From positions 1 through 33,138 of the forward strand of contig CALXOA010000121.1 in assembly GCA_944389895.1 (NCBI GenBank): a stretch of DNA of 33,138 nucleotides, given 5' to 3'. The notes beneath the pieces are model-generated. The model was not told where the DNA came from. It saw only the letters and a program-made list of their open reading frames with translations, and did no database searches. This document shows positions 1 through 9,146 of this stretch, piece by piece. How positions within the stretch are numbered: position 1 is the stretch's first letter; the number at the start of each line of letters is the position of its first letter. This stretch comes from an uncultured Victivallis sp. Its GTDB lineage: Bacteria > Verrucomicrobiota > Lentisphaeria > Victivallales > Victivallaceae. The position numbers were made by a program, and so were the translations under genes.

Positions 1-512
1 CGGCGGGCGTCGTAGAATTCAACGTTGAGCAGTGCGTTGAATGTGATTGGTCCCGCGTCGCGCAGACAGCGCCAGGAGTCGTCCGTTCCGAGCAGAAGCC
101 TGCCGTCGTTTTCGATTTCCAGCAGGAGTTTCGGATAGTCGGCCCAGGAGACTTTGTCGAAATGCCAGACCTCGGTTGTGGTGGGATTGTACCAGCCGTC
201 TCCGAGGATCACTCCGATTGCGTTGCGTCCCTTTTTCAGCAGACCGGTGATGTCGTAGGTGACGTAACGTGCTCTGCGGTCGTACTGGGTCACGACCGGA
301 TCGAGCACGTGATCACCCACCCGCCTGCCGTTGAGGTAAAGTTCATAATAACCGAGACCACAGAGAAATACTGTTGTTTTTCCGGTACCGTCGAAGGCGA
401 ACTCCTTGCGGAAAAACGGTGCGGGCTTTGCCGGCGCCTGCCAGCTGCTGTGGCAGAATCCCGCAGAGATCCAGTTGGAACTCCAGGAACGTGTCGTTTC
501 ACATGGAATCAT
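1..512 (-). CDS. alpha-L-rhamnosidase (GH78), N-terminal part, cut by the left edge
   Basis: Only the first 170 residues are present; the gene continues beyond position 1. The translation matches the N-terminal beta-sandwich of bacterial alpha-L-rhamnosidases: a start rich in Trp (SSNWISAGF), then GLGYYELYLNGRRVGDHVLD, QYDRRARYVTYDITGLL and NAIGVILGDGWYNP, which is the usual order of conserved motifs in this domain. The family removes terminal alpha-L-rhamnose from glycans. The catalytic barrel would lie outside the window and cannot be checked. There is no signal peptide, so a cytoplasmic enzyme is likely. The start ATG shares four bases (ATGA) with the stop of the upstream GH78-type gene, so the two are probably translationally coupled in one operon. 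Confidence 0.85.
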   Translation of the reverse strand, partial: MIPCETTRSWSSNWISAGFCHSSWQAPAKPAPFFRKEFAFDGTGKTTVFLCGLGYYELYLNGRRVGDHVLDPVVTQYDRRARYVTYDITGLLKKGRNAIGVILGDGWYNPTTTEVWHFDKVSWADYPKLLLEIENDGRLLLGTDDSWRCLRDAGPITFNALLNVEFYDAR

Positions 513-3277
513 GATTCATGTCCTCTGTTTTGGTTGAAGTCGATCGGCGTTTCGACACCTCCGGGGCTGTTCGCATCGCCGTCCGCACGGGTAAATTCCG
601 AATCGGGGGAGAGCCGGCAGTTTTCGAGCAATCCCATATCCAGCTCAATGGCGATATCGGCAGGAGCCTTCAGCGTCAGCCGGGTTGTGTTTTCTTCTCT
701 CTGCAGCCGGATTGTTACGGCTGCTCCGGTTGATGCGTCAAGCGCAACCCGTCCTTCGGCGAACGGGAGATCGCCGAGCCACGGGCGCACCAGCAGCCGC
801 CCGGTATGGAGGGTTTCATGGTGAACTCCGAGAATTTCGCGCTGCATGAAACAGACCGGGGCGGCGCCCCATGCATGGCAGAGGCTTGAACGGGTTCCCC
901 ACTCCTCATAAGTGGTCACGGCTCCGTCTGTGATCACCATGTCATGCCAGTAACTGCGAATCACTTCGAGGGCTTCGGCACGGCCGCCGGAGTCGAACAG
1001 GGCGGTCAGCAGAAAGAACGTGCTCCACGGGGTATTGGTCGGCATCACCCACGGTTCCTTTTCACGTTCCGCAGAGCCGCATTCCGGACAGAAGGAGGGA
1101 ACCCGCACGCTTTTGTAGGTGCGTGGATAGCTCTTTCTGAGGGTCCGACGCAGCATTGCAAGATTCTCTTCCGGTGTATCATGGATCCGGGCGAACCCGG
1201 CATAGGCGTGGGTGCTCTGGGAAAGAAGAGGCGGTACCCATTCGCGGATTCTCACCGGGCGCGGTGCCGTGATGAGACGCCCATCCTCCGGAGCGCATTC
1301 CGAAAGTGCGGCATTCTGCGGGTTGATCTCCGAACCGTCGGCGAAACGGAAGAACAACTCCCAGTTGAGGAGGTTCGAGGGAACTTCAAAACGAATCCGG
1401 TTCCGCCCGGGCATCAATGACAGTTCCACCGTTTCCGGATCATACATCGGCTGTCTGCCCCAGCTGGCCGTCCGGACACGTTCCAGGACGGGCGTTCCGT
1501 TGAGCAGGATGCGAATCCCGGCGTAATCGGCGTACTCGAGAACTTTCCGTTCTCCGGAGATGGAGTTGAGGTCAAATTCGAGAACACCGGTTCCGCCGGA
1601 CCAGTGGCCGAGTTCACACGAGAAGTTGATCATCCGGTAACCGCGGTCATCACGGCGGTCGGTATCGGTGAAACACCCCGGCTCGGAAGCATGGCGGAAT
1701 ACTTTCCGGTAACTGTCCCGTACTCCGGCGTGGAGTGCCGCGTATTCGGCAGCCCGGCTTCCGTCCCCGAGGATGCGGCAGAGCTCCGCGTAGTCTGCGA
1801 GCGCACGGCAGTAGAGGGCGTTCATCGCTGCCGATTTTCCCTCTTTGGCCAGTTCGAAGGTATTGTCCAGATAGATGAAGTCGGGTGCTTCTACCGGATT
1901 TTCAAGCAGACCGTCCCGGCGGGCATAACGGCGGAACCGGCGGAGCATGGTATCGAGGTTGTCCGCGAGTTCGGCCGCGGGACCGGTGTCACCGGTGGCA
2001 TGATAGTACCAGAGCACGAAGGAGACAAAGATCATCGAGTAGTCCGGCAGGGAGGCGCGGCCGATGAGCGATGGCGACAACAGGCGGCCGGAGACGAGTT
2101 TGCAGCCGTACTGGATCAGGCACTTGCGTGTCAGATCGCGGACTCCGAAAAGCCCCAGCGCAACCTGCGCCGAGGCGTAGGCGTCCATCCACTGCGCCTG
2201 ATCGCGGTGCGGACAGTCGTTGTAGATATCATCCATGCAGACCTTCAACGTGGCGGTGGAGATCTCTGCGAGACGATTCAGCATCGGATCGGACGAACGG
2301 AAGAAGCCGATGTCGCGCACCGGGTAATTGTATTGCTGAATCCTCAGTTTTACGCTGCCCGGGCGGACGTTCCGCAACCGGATGTAGCGGCAGGCCCGTT
2401 TGTGAAAGCTTTTCCAGTGAAAAGGCCCTGCCGCGTCGAGAATCCGGTCGTCGTACATCACGCAACTGCCGGTGGGGGAGATCCATCCCCCTTTCAGATC
2501 TTCAATATATTCGACCTTTACGACACCGTCCTCCTCCGGTTCCGCATCCAGTTCAATGCGGCCGAAGCGCATGGTTCCAAAATCAGCCAGCAGTGCGCCG
2601 TCCGGCTCAACTTCGATTTTCACCGGTACAGTTTCCTGCTCGTGAAAAAGGGGGATCGGTCGTTTGCGCCAGCCGCCGACTCCGACGGTTGCCGTGGTGG
2701 AACGGGCGGCGGGGAAGGAACGGGCGAACCGGCGGGAAACCCATTGTGACTCTCCTGCGCCGAGACGGTAGTACTCGGCGAATCCGGTACCTGAGTTCAG
2801 GGGGACGTCGCGGAGATACCCTTCGAAAAATCCGGCTTCATAGGAATCCGCCGCCTGCAGGTGAAAACAGCTGCGTCCGGCATAGATGGTTTCGAGTTCG
2901 CAGAGAATGCCGAAGTCGCCGACGGCGGAATCGACATTCTGCAGAAAACAGAAGAACGCTTCCCCGGCGTCAAGCTCCAGCTCCAGTTCATCATAGTAGA
3001 GGCATGGTTCCGCGCTGCGGCAGGGCCCCTGATGAACCGTCCGGCCATTGACCGCGATTTCCGTGAGATTGGTTGCGTAGAATCGTAGGAATGCCCGTTC
3101 CGGGCGGGCGGGCAGGACCGTGGACGCCCGGTAAAAGACATACTGGTTGCGGCCCTGACGCTGGAGACTTTCCGTGGCCTGGCTGAAAACGTCGTCGGCC
3201 GTACCTGCGGCCGGTATCGATGGCGTGACCAGACCGGCGGGAGCGGCAAAGAGTGATCTGTCGCTGTTTTTCTTCAT
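509..3277 (-). CDS. GH78-type alpha-L-rhamnosidase with an inserted beta-sandwich domain
   Basis: This 922-residue protein resembles GH78 alpha-L-rhamnosidases. N-terminal beta-sandwich domains are followed by an (alpha/alpha)6 barrel starting near the CPHRDQAQWMD motif (Asp359, Asp365) and the late motif TTYEEWG (Glu791/Glu792) followed by SLCHAWGAAP. These are the positions where the family carries its catalytic acids; in many members the residue after the first Asp is Glu, here it is Gln360. About 140 residues (roughly 540-680) that look like a galactose-binding-type sandwich interrupt the barrel. A CPEC pair lies just after. There is no signal peptide, so it is probably cytoplasmic. I chose the ATG at 3277 because AAGGA lies 7 bases upstream; a GTG at 3301 and an ATG at 3292 lack a good ribosome-binding site. 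It overlaps the next rhamnosidase by 4 bases. Confidence 0.85.
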   Translation of the reverse strand: MKKNSDRSLFAAPAGLVTPSIPAAGTADDVFSQATESLQRQGRNQYVFYRASTVLPARPERAFLRFYATNLTEIAVNGRTVHQGPCRSAEPCLYYDELELELDAGEAFFCFLQNVDSAVGDFGILCELETIYAGRSCFHLQAADSYEAGFFEGYLRDVPLNSGTGFAEYYRLGAGESQWVSRRFARSFPAARSTTATVGVGGWRKRPIPLFHEQETVPVKIEVEPDGALLADFGTMRFGRIELDAEPEEDGVVKVEYIEDLKGGWISPTGSCVMYDDRILDAAGPFHWKSFHKRACRYIRLRNVRPGSVKLRIQQYNYPVRDIGFFRSSDPMLNRLAEISTATLKVCMDDIYNDCPHRDQAQWMDAYASAQVALGLFGVRDLTRKCLIQYGCKLVSGRLLSPSLIGRASLPDYSMIFVSFVLWYYHATGDTGPAAELADNLDTMLRRFRRYARRDGLLENPVEAPDFIYLDNTFELAKEGKSAAMNALYCRALADYAELCRILGDGSRAAEYAALHAGVRDSYRKVFRHASEPGCFTDTDRRDDRGYRMINFSCELGHWSGGTGVLEFDLNSISGERKVLEYADYAGIRILLNGTPVLERVRTASWGRQPMYDPETVELSLMPGRNRIRFEVPSNLLNWELFFRFADGSEINPQNAALSECAPEDGRLITAPRPVRIREWVPPLLSQSTHAYAGFARIHDTPEENLAMLRRTLRKSYPRTYKSVRVPSFCPECGSAEREKEPWVMPTNTPWSTFFLLTALFDSGGRAEALEVIRSYWHDMVITDGAVTTYEEWGTRSSLCHAWGAAPVCFMQREILGVHHETLHTGRLLVRPWLGDLPFAEGRVALDASTGAAVTIRLQREENTTRLTLKAPADIAIELDMGLLENCRLSPDSEFTRADGDANSPGGVETPIDFNQNRGHES

Positions 3278-3322
3278 CTCGAAATCCTTCATTTCCGGCA
3301 CAGAGGTTGCCGTATGCAGTTT

Positions 3323-3350
3323 AACTTAACAGGCAGGAATGTTTTGTCAA
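3323..3350 (-). promoter_or_regulatory. candidate sigma70 promoter for the two rhamnosidase genes
   Basis: The minus strand reads TTGACA (3345-3350), a 16-base spacer, then TAAGTT (3323-3328). The -35 is perfect and the -10 is weak. It lies about 45 bases before the chosen start of the GH78-type gene, in the 217-bp gap after the jelly-roll gene, so the rhamnosidases may be transcribed separately from the GH2 pair. Confidence 0.45.
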
Positions 3351-3494
3351 TGCATCGAAGCGGAATTTCCCGTAAAATCTCGTTTCCGGAGGAAAAGTTC
3401 CGGAACCTGTCTCAGGGCGGGATTTGTGATATGCATGGCCGAGGTTGCCGGCAAGAGGAGGTTCTTCCCGACAACCACGCGCAGGAACCGGCGA

Positions 3495-4184
3495 TTACTT
3501 CTCCGGCTCCTCATCCAGACCGCGGACAAGGATGTTTCGGAACTGCGCCACGGCGTTGACGCTCCACAGGGCGATCGCCCCGGTTTCATTCATCTTTTTC
3601 CCGGGGGGAGTCTGGCCGATTTCGATGCCGTCGATATAGATCGTGACCCGATCTGCACAGACGAGGCGGACCGTGTACCAGCGGTTGAGTTCGAGTACCG
3701 GCATTTTGCTCTGCGAGAGACCGAGATCGGTTTCGGTGATGGTTCCGGGAATGTCCCAGTGGGGAATCGGCCTGCCGATTTTGCAGATCAGCCGGAACGG
3801 CCGATCGACGAAGTCCGGTGCCTTCGGGCGCAGCGGAACATTGCCGCGACGCACCTGAATGCCGATGAATCCGAGGCTCTTTCCATCTTTTACGACATTG
3901 TCGATGGCCCGCATCTCGAAGTCGATCTGGATTTTCCCGAAGTCATCGCGGGTGGTGAACAGATTGGTGAAGGATTGCAGTTGTACCACACCCTCCGGAA
4001 ACTGGATCTGCTTTTTCTCGATGAAAGTGTGCTCTTCCCCCGCTTTCGGGAAATGATAGTAACTGGTCCAGTTCTTCGCCGTTGCAGCCGGATCGCGGAA
4101 CTCCTCGAAAAGCAGTAGTTCGCCGGCGGTACTGCCTCCGGCGGTGAGTCCCATCAGAAGCAGACTGAAAAGTGTCGTTTTCAT
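3495..4184 (-). CDS. secreted jelly-roll (DUF1080/LamG-like) protein
   Basis: This is a 229-residue protein with a clear signal peptide (MKTTLFSLLLMGLTAGGSTAG). The rest looks like a concanavalin-type jelly roll of the DUF1080 (3-keto-disaccharide hydrolase) or LamG group: LLLFEEFRDP at the start, FGKIQIDFEMRAID in the middle, and a late NRWYTVRLVCADRVTIYIDG followed by GAIALWSVNAVAQFRNILV, the usual closing strands. Such domains bind or act on carbohydrates, but I cannot tell an enzyme from a binding protein here. The reading frame is open upstream to 4346, but the signal peptide and a GGAG upstream support the ATG at 4184. It starts 37 bases after the GH2-like gene and is probably in its operon. 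Confidence 0.7.
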   Translation of the reverse strand: MKTTLFSLLLMGLTAGGSTAGELLLFEEFRDPAATAKNWTSYYHFPKAGEEHTFIEKKQIQFPEGVVQLQSFTNLFTTRDDFGKIQIDFEMRAIDNVVKDGKSLGFIGIQVRRGNVPLRPKAPDFVDRPFRLICKIGRPIPHWDIPGTITETDLGLSQSKMPVLELNRWYTVRLVCADRVTIYIDGIEIGQTPPGKKMNETGAIALWSVNAVAQFRNILVRGLDEEPEK

Positions 4185-4221
4185 AAATTTGTTTCTCCGT
4201 GATTGAATCGGGTTGTTGCGT

Positions 4222-7200
4222 TCATTCCGTGGTTCCGGTGATCGCCAGCAGGACCGGCACCGCATTTCCTTCGGAACGGAAGTCGATTGTCGTGATTTCC
4301 TTGTCCGGATGCGGATTGCGGTATTCGAATGCGTAGACTCCGACATTCTGCTTTGAAGCGGGATTCACGCCGCTCCAGGCCAGCAGCGCATTGTCGAGAT
4401 GACGTGGCGCCCACCAGTCGGCGATTTCGAACCGGCCGCGCAGCGGAACCGTTTCCGTTGTCCCGTCTGCGTAGTGGATGACATACTCTGCTGTTTTCGG
4501 GGTGGTACCGAATACTGCGGTGTGCAGGAAATAGAGCCGGGTTGCCCGGCGGCCTACCCGGATACCGGTGACTTCCGCGGGAAACTCCCGTCGCAGTTCG
4601 CCCCGGAGCACGATGCAGCTTTTGCCGCTGTTGCTTTTCTGATCGATCACGTCAAAGGGAACCCCGCGGAAGAGCTGTTTATCCCGCAACGCTTCATTGT
4701 AGGCGATGTCCCAGACCCGTTTGTCTTCGTCCATCCTCCCCTGCGGGATGTGGCGCAGATCGTTCTCCCCCTGATCGGTCCAGCCGGATCGATCACCGGG
4801 CGCCGTGTCGGTGAATCCGCGGTTCGCATAAGGACGCAGATCGACGTAGAAACATTTGCCGTAGTCGAGGTCGAAGCTGTACTTTTTCCCGGCCGTGAGC
4901 GGCTTGACCAGTTTGCTGACCGGCTGCGTCAGAAAATAATCCAGCAAATTGTAGAGATACTGGGTCGCGATCGAATCTTCCTGGAAGCGATCCAGCGCGT
5001 GGAACTGCGAAACCATCACCCTCCCTTTGCCGAGGAGCGCTTCCGCCGCCGGGGCGCCGAGCTGGTCGGTCATGACACAGACCGCTGCCGCGAGCATATT
5101 GACGTTGATCGGAAGAATCATCACGTCGGCGATATGGCCGTCATCGCCGTTCCAGGAGTCGAAATGGTGTTGCTTCAGGTTTGCGCAGATCGGGTGCCCC
5201 GGTGCCGGAGCGATATCGGCGAACCAGGTCGGACCCTCGCTGCCGAACTCCCATTCCTGCACCCACGGCAGTCGGCCCGCACCGAATGTCTCGAGCGAGA
5301 GCAGGTGACCGCCTTCCTCAACCCAGCGCCGCAGCATTGCTCCGGCTGCGGTCATCGGACCGGGTTTGCCGAGTTCGAACGGCGGGCCGATGACGCGGGC
5401 GCCTTCTTCGAGTGCACATTTGAGACCGTTCAAATTTTCGCCGAGCGGTATTTCCGGGAAAGCGACACCGAAACGCCGGAGCACTTGCCGCACCTTTTCC
5501 ACCCCCGCGGCATCCGGGGTGCGGAGCAACCCGACACTCCGGTCGGTGGGAATCGGCTTCCAGTCGGCGGGATTCCGGGCGTGGATCAGGGAATAGTTGC
5601 GGCTCAGAATTTTACCGTCATGGAGCAGTTCGAGATCCAGCCGGTAGTCGCCGGAGGGGAGATCGTTACGCAATTTCCAGGAGATTGCAAGCTGTTCCCG
5701 CTCTCCGGCGGCGAGGTCGGTTTTGAGCTTGACCTCCCGGAAATCAAGCGCAGGTGTCTCCGGCAGTTCATCGACCGGCCTGACCTTGCCGTCGGAATTG
5801 TGGAGCGACAATCGCAGAATGCTTTGCGGATGCGCCTCCGGTGAATCATTGATCACGGTCAGGGTGAATTTTCGCTCCATTCCATTGATCCAGTTGAAAT
5901 TCTGTTCCTCCATGCAGACCAGCAGCGGCTGGTAGACCTGGGGCTGAATGGTGCAGTTGCTGCGGTCGATGCCGACACAGACCCCGCTGATGAGCGGATT
6001 GCGCCGGATGCTTTCGATGGAACGCTTGTTGATCTTGTTCAGAATTTCGGTATTGACTTCCGGGCCGCTGAACTTGTCGAGCAGAGAAGCATTTTTCAGA
6101 TCCCAGGCCCCGAGAGGCAGCGGTCCCTGCCGTTCAGAGAGATCCCTTGCACGGATGTATGCTTCGGGCGTGAGGTTTCCGGATTGGTCAAGGTACTCTC
6201 TGGCCGGGCCGATCTCGGCGGCGGCCCAGTGGCCGGCTGGGATCTCCATCGCAACGAACGGCAGTTCGAATTTCATCCCCTTGGCCTCCCACGATCTCCG
6301 GCAGCGTTCATACATGTTCCCGGTGTTGCGGAGCATCGCCTGCCAGGAGGCTTTGCCCTGTGCGCTCATGCTCCGGAAACACATGCCTTCATAGGTGTGG
6401 ATGTCCACCAGGTCGGTTTTCGGCACCGGATCGATCTCTCCTGAAATCAACGGCAGGAAACCGCTGGAGGAACAGATGACGTACCGATCGCCGAAAATCG
6501 GTTTGAGCATTTCGTAGCAGCGGGTCTGCTCCTCGAAACCGGGGGATTCATTGGCCAGAGAGATCATGACCACCGACGGGTTGTTGTAGACCATGTAAAG
6601 CCATTCGGTCATTTCGGCTGCGAAATCTTCGAGATATTCCGGCTGCAGGTTCTTGCCGACACCGTAGTTGCTCCACTCCTGATAGATCAACACTCCGGCT
6701 TCGTCGGCCGCGTCGTAGACGAACTTCGGGCCGGGTTCGCCGGAGTGTGCCCGGAGCATATTGACATTGTCTTCCTTCTGAGCGAGGAAATTCTGCTTGA
6801 GCAATGCCTTCTGCTCCTCCCACGGCATCCGGAATCCTCCCCAGCGGCGGACTCCCACTCCCGGCACATCGACACCGGTGAGGTGCCGGGCCGCAAGAAA
6901 AATCGGAGTTCCGTTGAAGTGGAATTTGGTACCGGCAGTTTCGAATTTCGAGAAGCCGAAGCGCTCGATCCGGAGATCCGCACCGCCGTTCAATGTGCTG
7001 GTGAGCGTGTAAAGTGCCGGGTCCTGCTGGCTCCAGAGGCGCGGCCGATCCAGTTTCAGGACGCCGGATACGATGCTGTCGCCGGGCGCGAGCTGAAATG
7101 GACCGATTTCTCCGGCGGCATTTTCTTTCCCGTCCGCGGCGTCGGCAACCCGGGCTGAAATTGTTGCGGATACCTGTCTGTCGCTTCTGTTGCACATCCG

Positions 7201-7830
7201 GTAACGGATTTTGATCGTTCCGGAGGCGGGATCGGAGTCGATCAATGCCTGCCGGATGTAAACTTCCGGAACCAGTTCAAGCGAAACATCCCCCCACAGA
7301 CCGGCCCTGTCGCCGGGAAACGGATGGTCGAGAAGCACCGCCCGGCGCCCCGCATCGTTGGTATAGTCGCAGCGGATGACGATCAGATTCGGCTCGTTGA
7401 ACCTGACCTGTTCGGTGATGTCCATGTCGAACGAGGCGAATGCACCGCGGTGAAATCCCGCCTTTACCCCGTTGATCCAGACGTGTGTATCGTAGGAGGA
7501 TCCGTCGAAGTGGAGCAACACCCGGCCGCGGGCGGGCGGGGCGGGAATCGTCACGCTGCGCCGGTAGACTCCGGTCATATATTTTCCGGTGCGCGCCTCT
7601 TCGGACTCCTCTCGCCAGTTGCCGGGGAGGGTACAGCTCTGCCACCCGGAGTCGTCGAACCGGCTCTTTTCATATCCGGCCGGCAGTTTATCGACCGGGT
7701 ACTTCAGGGAATCGAAGAAGATTCCGGAGAACTTCCACTCTCCGGGAAGGGGCAGGGGGGTACGCGGTCCGGCGGCACACGCCGCGCTGCAAACGGTTCC
7801 GGCGACAAGACAGAGCAGTGATCGTTTCAT
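4222..7830 (-). CDS. secreted GH2-like glycoside hydrolase, 1202 aa
   Basis: A signal peptide (MKRSLLCLVAGTVCSAACAA) leads into the classic GH2 order: a sugar-binding sandwich (about 25-190, with VLLHFDGSSYDTHVWINGVK), an Ig-like sandwich (to about 305), then a TIM barrel beginning FHFNGTPIFL. The acid/base is probably Glu428 in MISLANES and the nucleophile Glu529 in FVAMEIPAG. After the barrel there are about 600 further residues, including a glutamine-amidotransferase-like stretch (about 800-960) and a final sandwich-like region, which makes it longer than ordinary GH2 enzymes. The activity cannot be read from the sequence; beta-galactosidase, beta-glucuronidase and other exo-activities are all possible. 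The start at 7830 is chosen over an in-frame ATG at 7881 because of the signal peptide and AGGA upstream. The gene lies 140 bp after the regulator and 37 bp before the jelly-roll gene. Confidence 0.82.
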   Translation of the reverse strand: MKRSLLCLVAGTVCSAACAAGPRTPLPLPGEWKFSGIFFDSLKYPVDKLPAGYEKSRFDDSGWQSCTLPGNWREESEEARTGKYMTGVYRRSVTIPAPPARGRVLLHFDGSSYDTHVWINGVKAGFHRGAFASFDMDITEQVRFNEPNLIVIRCDYTNDAGRRAVLLDHPFPGDRAGLWGDVSLELVPEVYIRQALIDSDPASGTIKIRYRMCNRSDRQVSATISARVADAADGKENAAGEIGPFQLAPGDSIVSGVLKLDRPRLWSQQDPALYTLTSTLNGGADLRIERFGFSKFETAGTKFHFNGTPIFLAARHLTGVDVPGVGVRRWGGFRMPWEEQKALLKQNFLAQKEDNVNMLRAHSGEPGPKFVYDAADEAGVLIYQEWSNYGVGKNLQPEYLEDFAAEMTEWLYMVYNNPSVVMISLANESPGFEEQTRCYEMLKPIFGDRYVICSSSGFLPLISGEIDPVPKTDLVDIHTYEGMCFRSMSAQGKASWQAMLRNTGNMYERCRRSWEAKGMKFELPFVAMEIPAGHWAAAEIGPAREYLDQSGNLTPEAYIRARDLSERQGPLPLGAWDLKNASLLDKFSGPEVNTEILNKINKRSIESIRRNPLISGVCVGIDRSNCTIQPQVYQPLLVCMEEQNFNWINGMERKFTLTVINDSPEAHPQSILRLSLHNSDGKVRPVDELPETPALDFREVKLKTDLAAGEREQLAISWKLRNDLPSGDYRLDLELLHDGKILSRNYSLIHARNPADWKPIPTDRSVGLLRTPDAAGVEKVRQVLRRFGVAFPEIPLGENLNGLKCALEEGARVIGPPFELGKPGPMTAAGAMLRRWVEEGGHLLSLETFGAGRLPWVQEWEFGSEGPTWFADIAPAPGHPICANLKQHHFDSWNGDDGHIADVMILPINVNMLAAAVCVMTDQLGAPAAEALLGKGRVMVSQFHALDRFQEDSIATQYLYNLLDYFLTQPVSKLVKPLTAGKKYSFDLDYGKCFYVDLRPYANRGFTDTAPGDRSGWTDQGENDLRHIPQGRMDEDKRVWDIAYNEALRDKQLFRGVPFDVIDQKSNSGKSCIVLRGELRREFPAEVTGIRVGRRATRLYFLHTAVFGTTPKTAEYVIHYADGTTETVPLRGRFEIADWWAPRHLDNALLAWSGVNPASKQNVGVYAFEYRNPHPDKEITTIDFRSEGNAVPVLLAITGTTE

Positions 7831-7970
7831 TTGAAATATTTCCTGTTTTTCTGGAAGAGCTGTCCCGCTTTCTGCCGGCACGGTTTTGTCGGGGCGGCTT
7901 CTCGGGAGACACGGTTCCTGTTACATGTATGATCTTTTCGCAACTCCGCCGGGATCAGCGGAGGGTGGAT

Positions 7971-9056
7971 TCAACAATTATCGCAGCGCCACGGCAGCAA
8001 CGTCGGCTCAAGATAGCACACACGTTGTTCCGGCTGCTGACCGGCGGAGAAGTTCAGCATGGTCTGAAATGCCTTCCGGGCGATTTCAGCAGTCGGGTGT
8101 TTCAGCGATGCGTGACGGGGATCTTCGATAGAACACTCATCGACGCCATCGACCCCGATGGAACGACAGGCATCCGCCCGCTGCGGAACGATCTGCTCGA
8201 ATGCTTTCCGGATGATGAGCGCACCCCCGTCCGACGCGTGCCAGATCGTGTCAATCTCGGGATGCTCCTTCAACAATCCGGCGAGTTGTGCGTGAAGTTC
8301 GGCAGGTGTGTTGAACCCGTCATCGCATTGGGCGAGTGTCAGCGGCTGCTTTCGCCGGGCAAAGCCATCAATCAGGCCCCTGGCCCGGTCGTGGAAGCCG
8401 AGGTACCAGCTGCTCCGGTTGCTGATGAATGCCGCGACATGGCGTTTGTGATCGATCAGGTAGTCCGCCGCCATCTGCCCCGCCCGGTAGTTGTCGGTAC
8501 AGACGCTGCATGCCGCCGGCGTATCACCGATGTCGTCGATCTCAATGGAGTTGGGGGTATTCCGCAACCGTTCGGCCAGTCCGGGGATCAGACTTGAGGC
8601 GCGGACTCCGGCGAGGAAAATTCCGTCGAACGAATCGAGCAGCGACTCCACCCAGGCTTCCTCCCGCGGATTCAGCATCGGCAGGAAAACCAGCTCCGCA
8701 TTGATTCCGAGCACCGCTTTCTGCAGTGCGGAATAAATTTCCAGATAGACCGGACCTACCTGCGCAAACGGGTTGCGACTGATCCAGGCGAAACGCAGCG
8801 GGCGGGCGCGTCCCGGCAGCGCTTTTGCGTTGACCGTGCTGCGTCGCCCCTGCTGTTTGACGATGATGCCGCGCTCGCAGAGTTGGCGGAGTGATTCCCG
8901 GACGGTTGCCCGACTGACCTTCGCGGCCTCGGCGAGAGTTGATTCCGACGGCAGTTGCGACCCGTCCGGATAGATTCCGTGACGGATGTTGTTGATGATG
9001 AAATCGATCAGTTTCTGATATTTAAGTACTTCTGTTCCGGCGGCCGATGGCTTCAT
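7971..9056 (-). CDS. GntR/LacI-type (AraR-like) transcriptional regulator
   Basis: This 361-residue regulator has an N-terminal GntR winged helix (about 10-80: YPDGSQLPSESTLAEAAKVS then RATVRESLRQLCERGIIVK) fused to a LacI/GalR-type periplasmic-binding-protein domain (about 88-361). This is the AraR arrangement, in which a sugar controls DNA binding. It lies first in the minus-strand cluster, 140 bp before the GH2-like gene, so it is the likely local regulator of the rhamnosidase/GH2 genes. The ATG at 9056 follows the promoter and operator, but I see no good Shine-Dalgarno sequence. A weak inverted repeat (arms 7944-7949 and 7958-7963) follows the stop. The inducer cannot be predicted; the rhamnosidases point to rhamnose or a rhamno-oligosaccharide. 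Confidence 0.88.
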   Translation of the reverse strand: MKPSAAGTEVLKYQKLIDFIINNIRHGIYPDGSQLPSESTLAEAAKVSRATVRESLRQLCERGIIVKQQGRRSTVNAKALPGRARPLRFAWISRNPFAQVGPVYLEIYSALQKAVLGINAELVFLPMLNPREEAWVESLLDSFDGIFLAGVRASSLIPGLAERLRNTPNSIEIDDIGDTPAACSVCTDNYRAGQMAADYLIDHKRHVAAFISNRSSWYLGFHDRARGLIDGFARRKQPLTLAQCDDGFNTPAELHAQLAGLLKEHPEIDTIWHASDGGALIIRKAFEQIVPQRADACRSIGVDGVDECSIEDPRHASLKHPTAEIARKAFQTMLNFSAGQQPEQRVCYLEPTLLPWRCDNC

Positions 9057-9084
9057 GATTCGATGCTCAGGATTCTTTTGTTAT

Positions 9085-9112
9085 AAGTTGCCATATAAGT
9101 TGCATACAACTT
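9085..9112 (-). promoter_or_regulatory. palindromic operator for the GntR-type regulator
   Basis: AAGTTGCATACAACTT at 9097-9112 is a 16-bp inverted repeat with 6-bp perfect arms. It fits the general GntR operator pattern of GT and AC separated by eight bases. A third half-site (AAGTTG) lies at 9085-9090 in the context ATAAGTTGC, which is repeated. The palindrome begins at the predicted transcription start of the regulator gene, so it should act as an autoregulatory roadblock. That the protein binds here is inference from position. Confidence 0.6.
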
Positions 9113-9117
9113 TATTA

Positions 9118-9146
9118 ATTATGATGCAATTCACTGAAAAAGTCAA
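9118..9146 (-). promoter_or_regulatory. sigma70 promoter of the GntR-type regulator
   Basis: On the minus strand TTGACT (9141-9146) is followed after exactly 17 bases by CATAAT (9118-9123). Each hexamer differs from consensus by one base. Transcription would start near 9111, inside the adjacent palindrome. Confidence 0.6.

Noticed and set aside
4399..5844. Long plus-strand ORF (481 codons) opposite the GH2-like gene
   Set aside because: It lies wholly inside a gene with signal peptide, family motifs and a ribosome-binding site on the other strand; its translation has no recognisable motif. High-GC antisense shadow.
7944..7963. Inverted repeat after the GntR-type regulator gene as a terminator
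   Set aside because: The stem is only six pairs and is followed by TTGCGAAAA, not a T-run; left as a note in the regulator entry.
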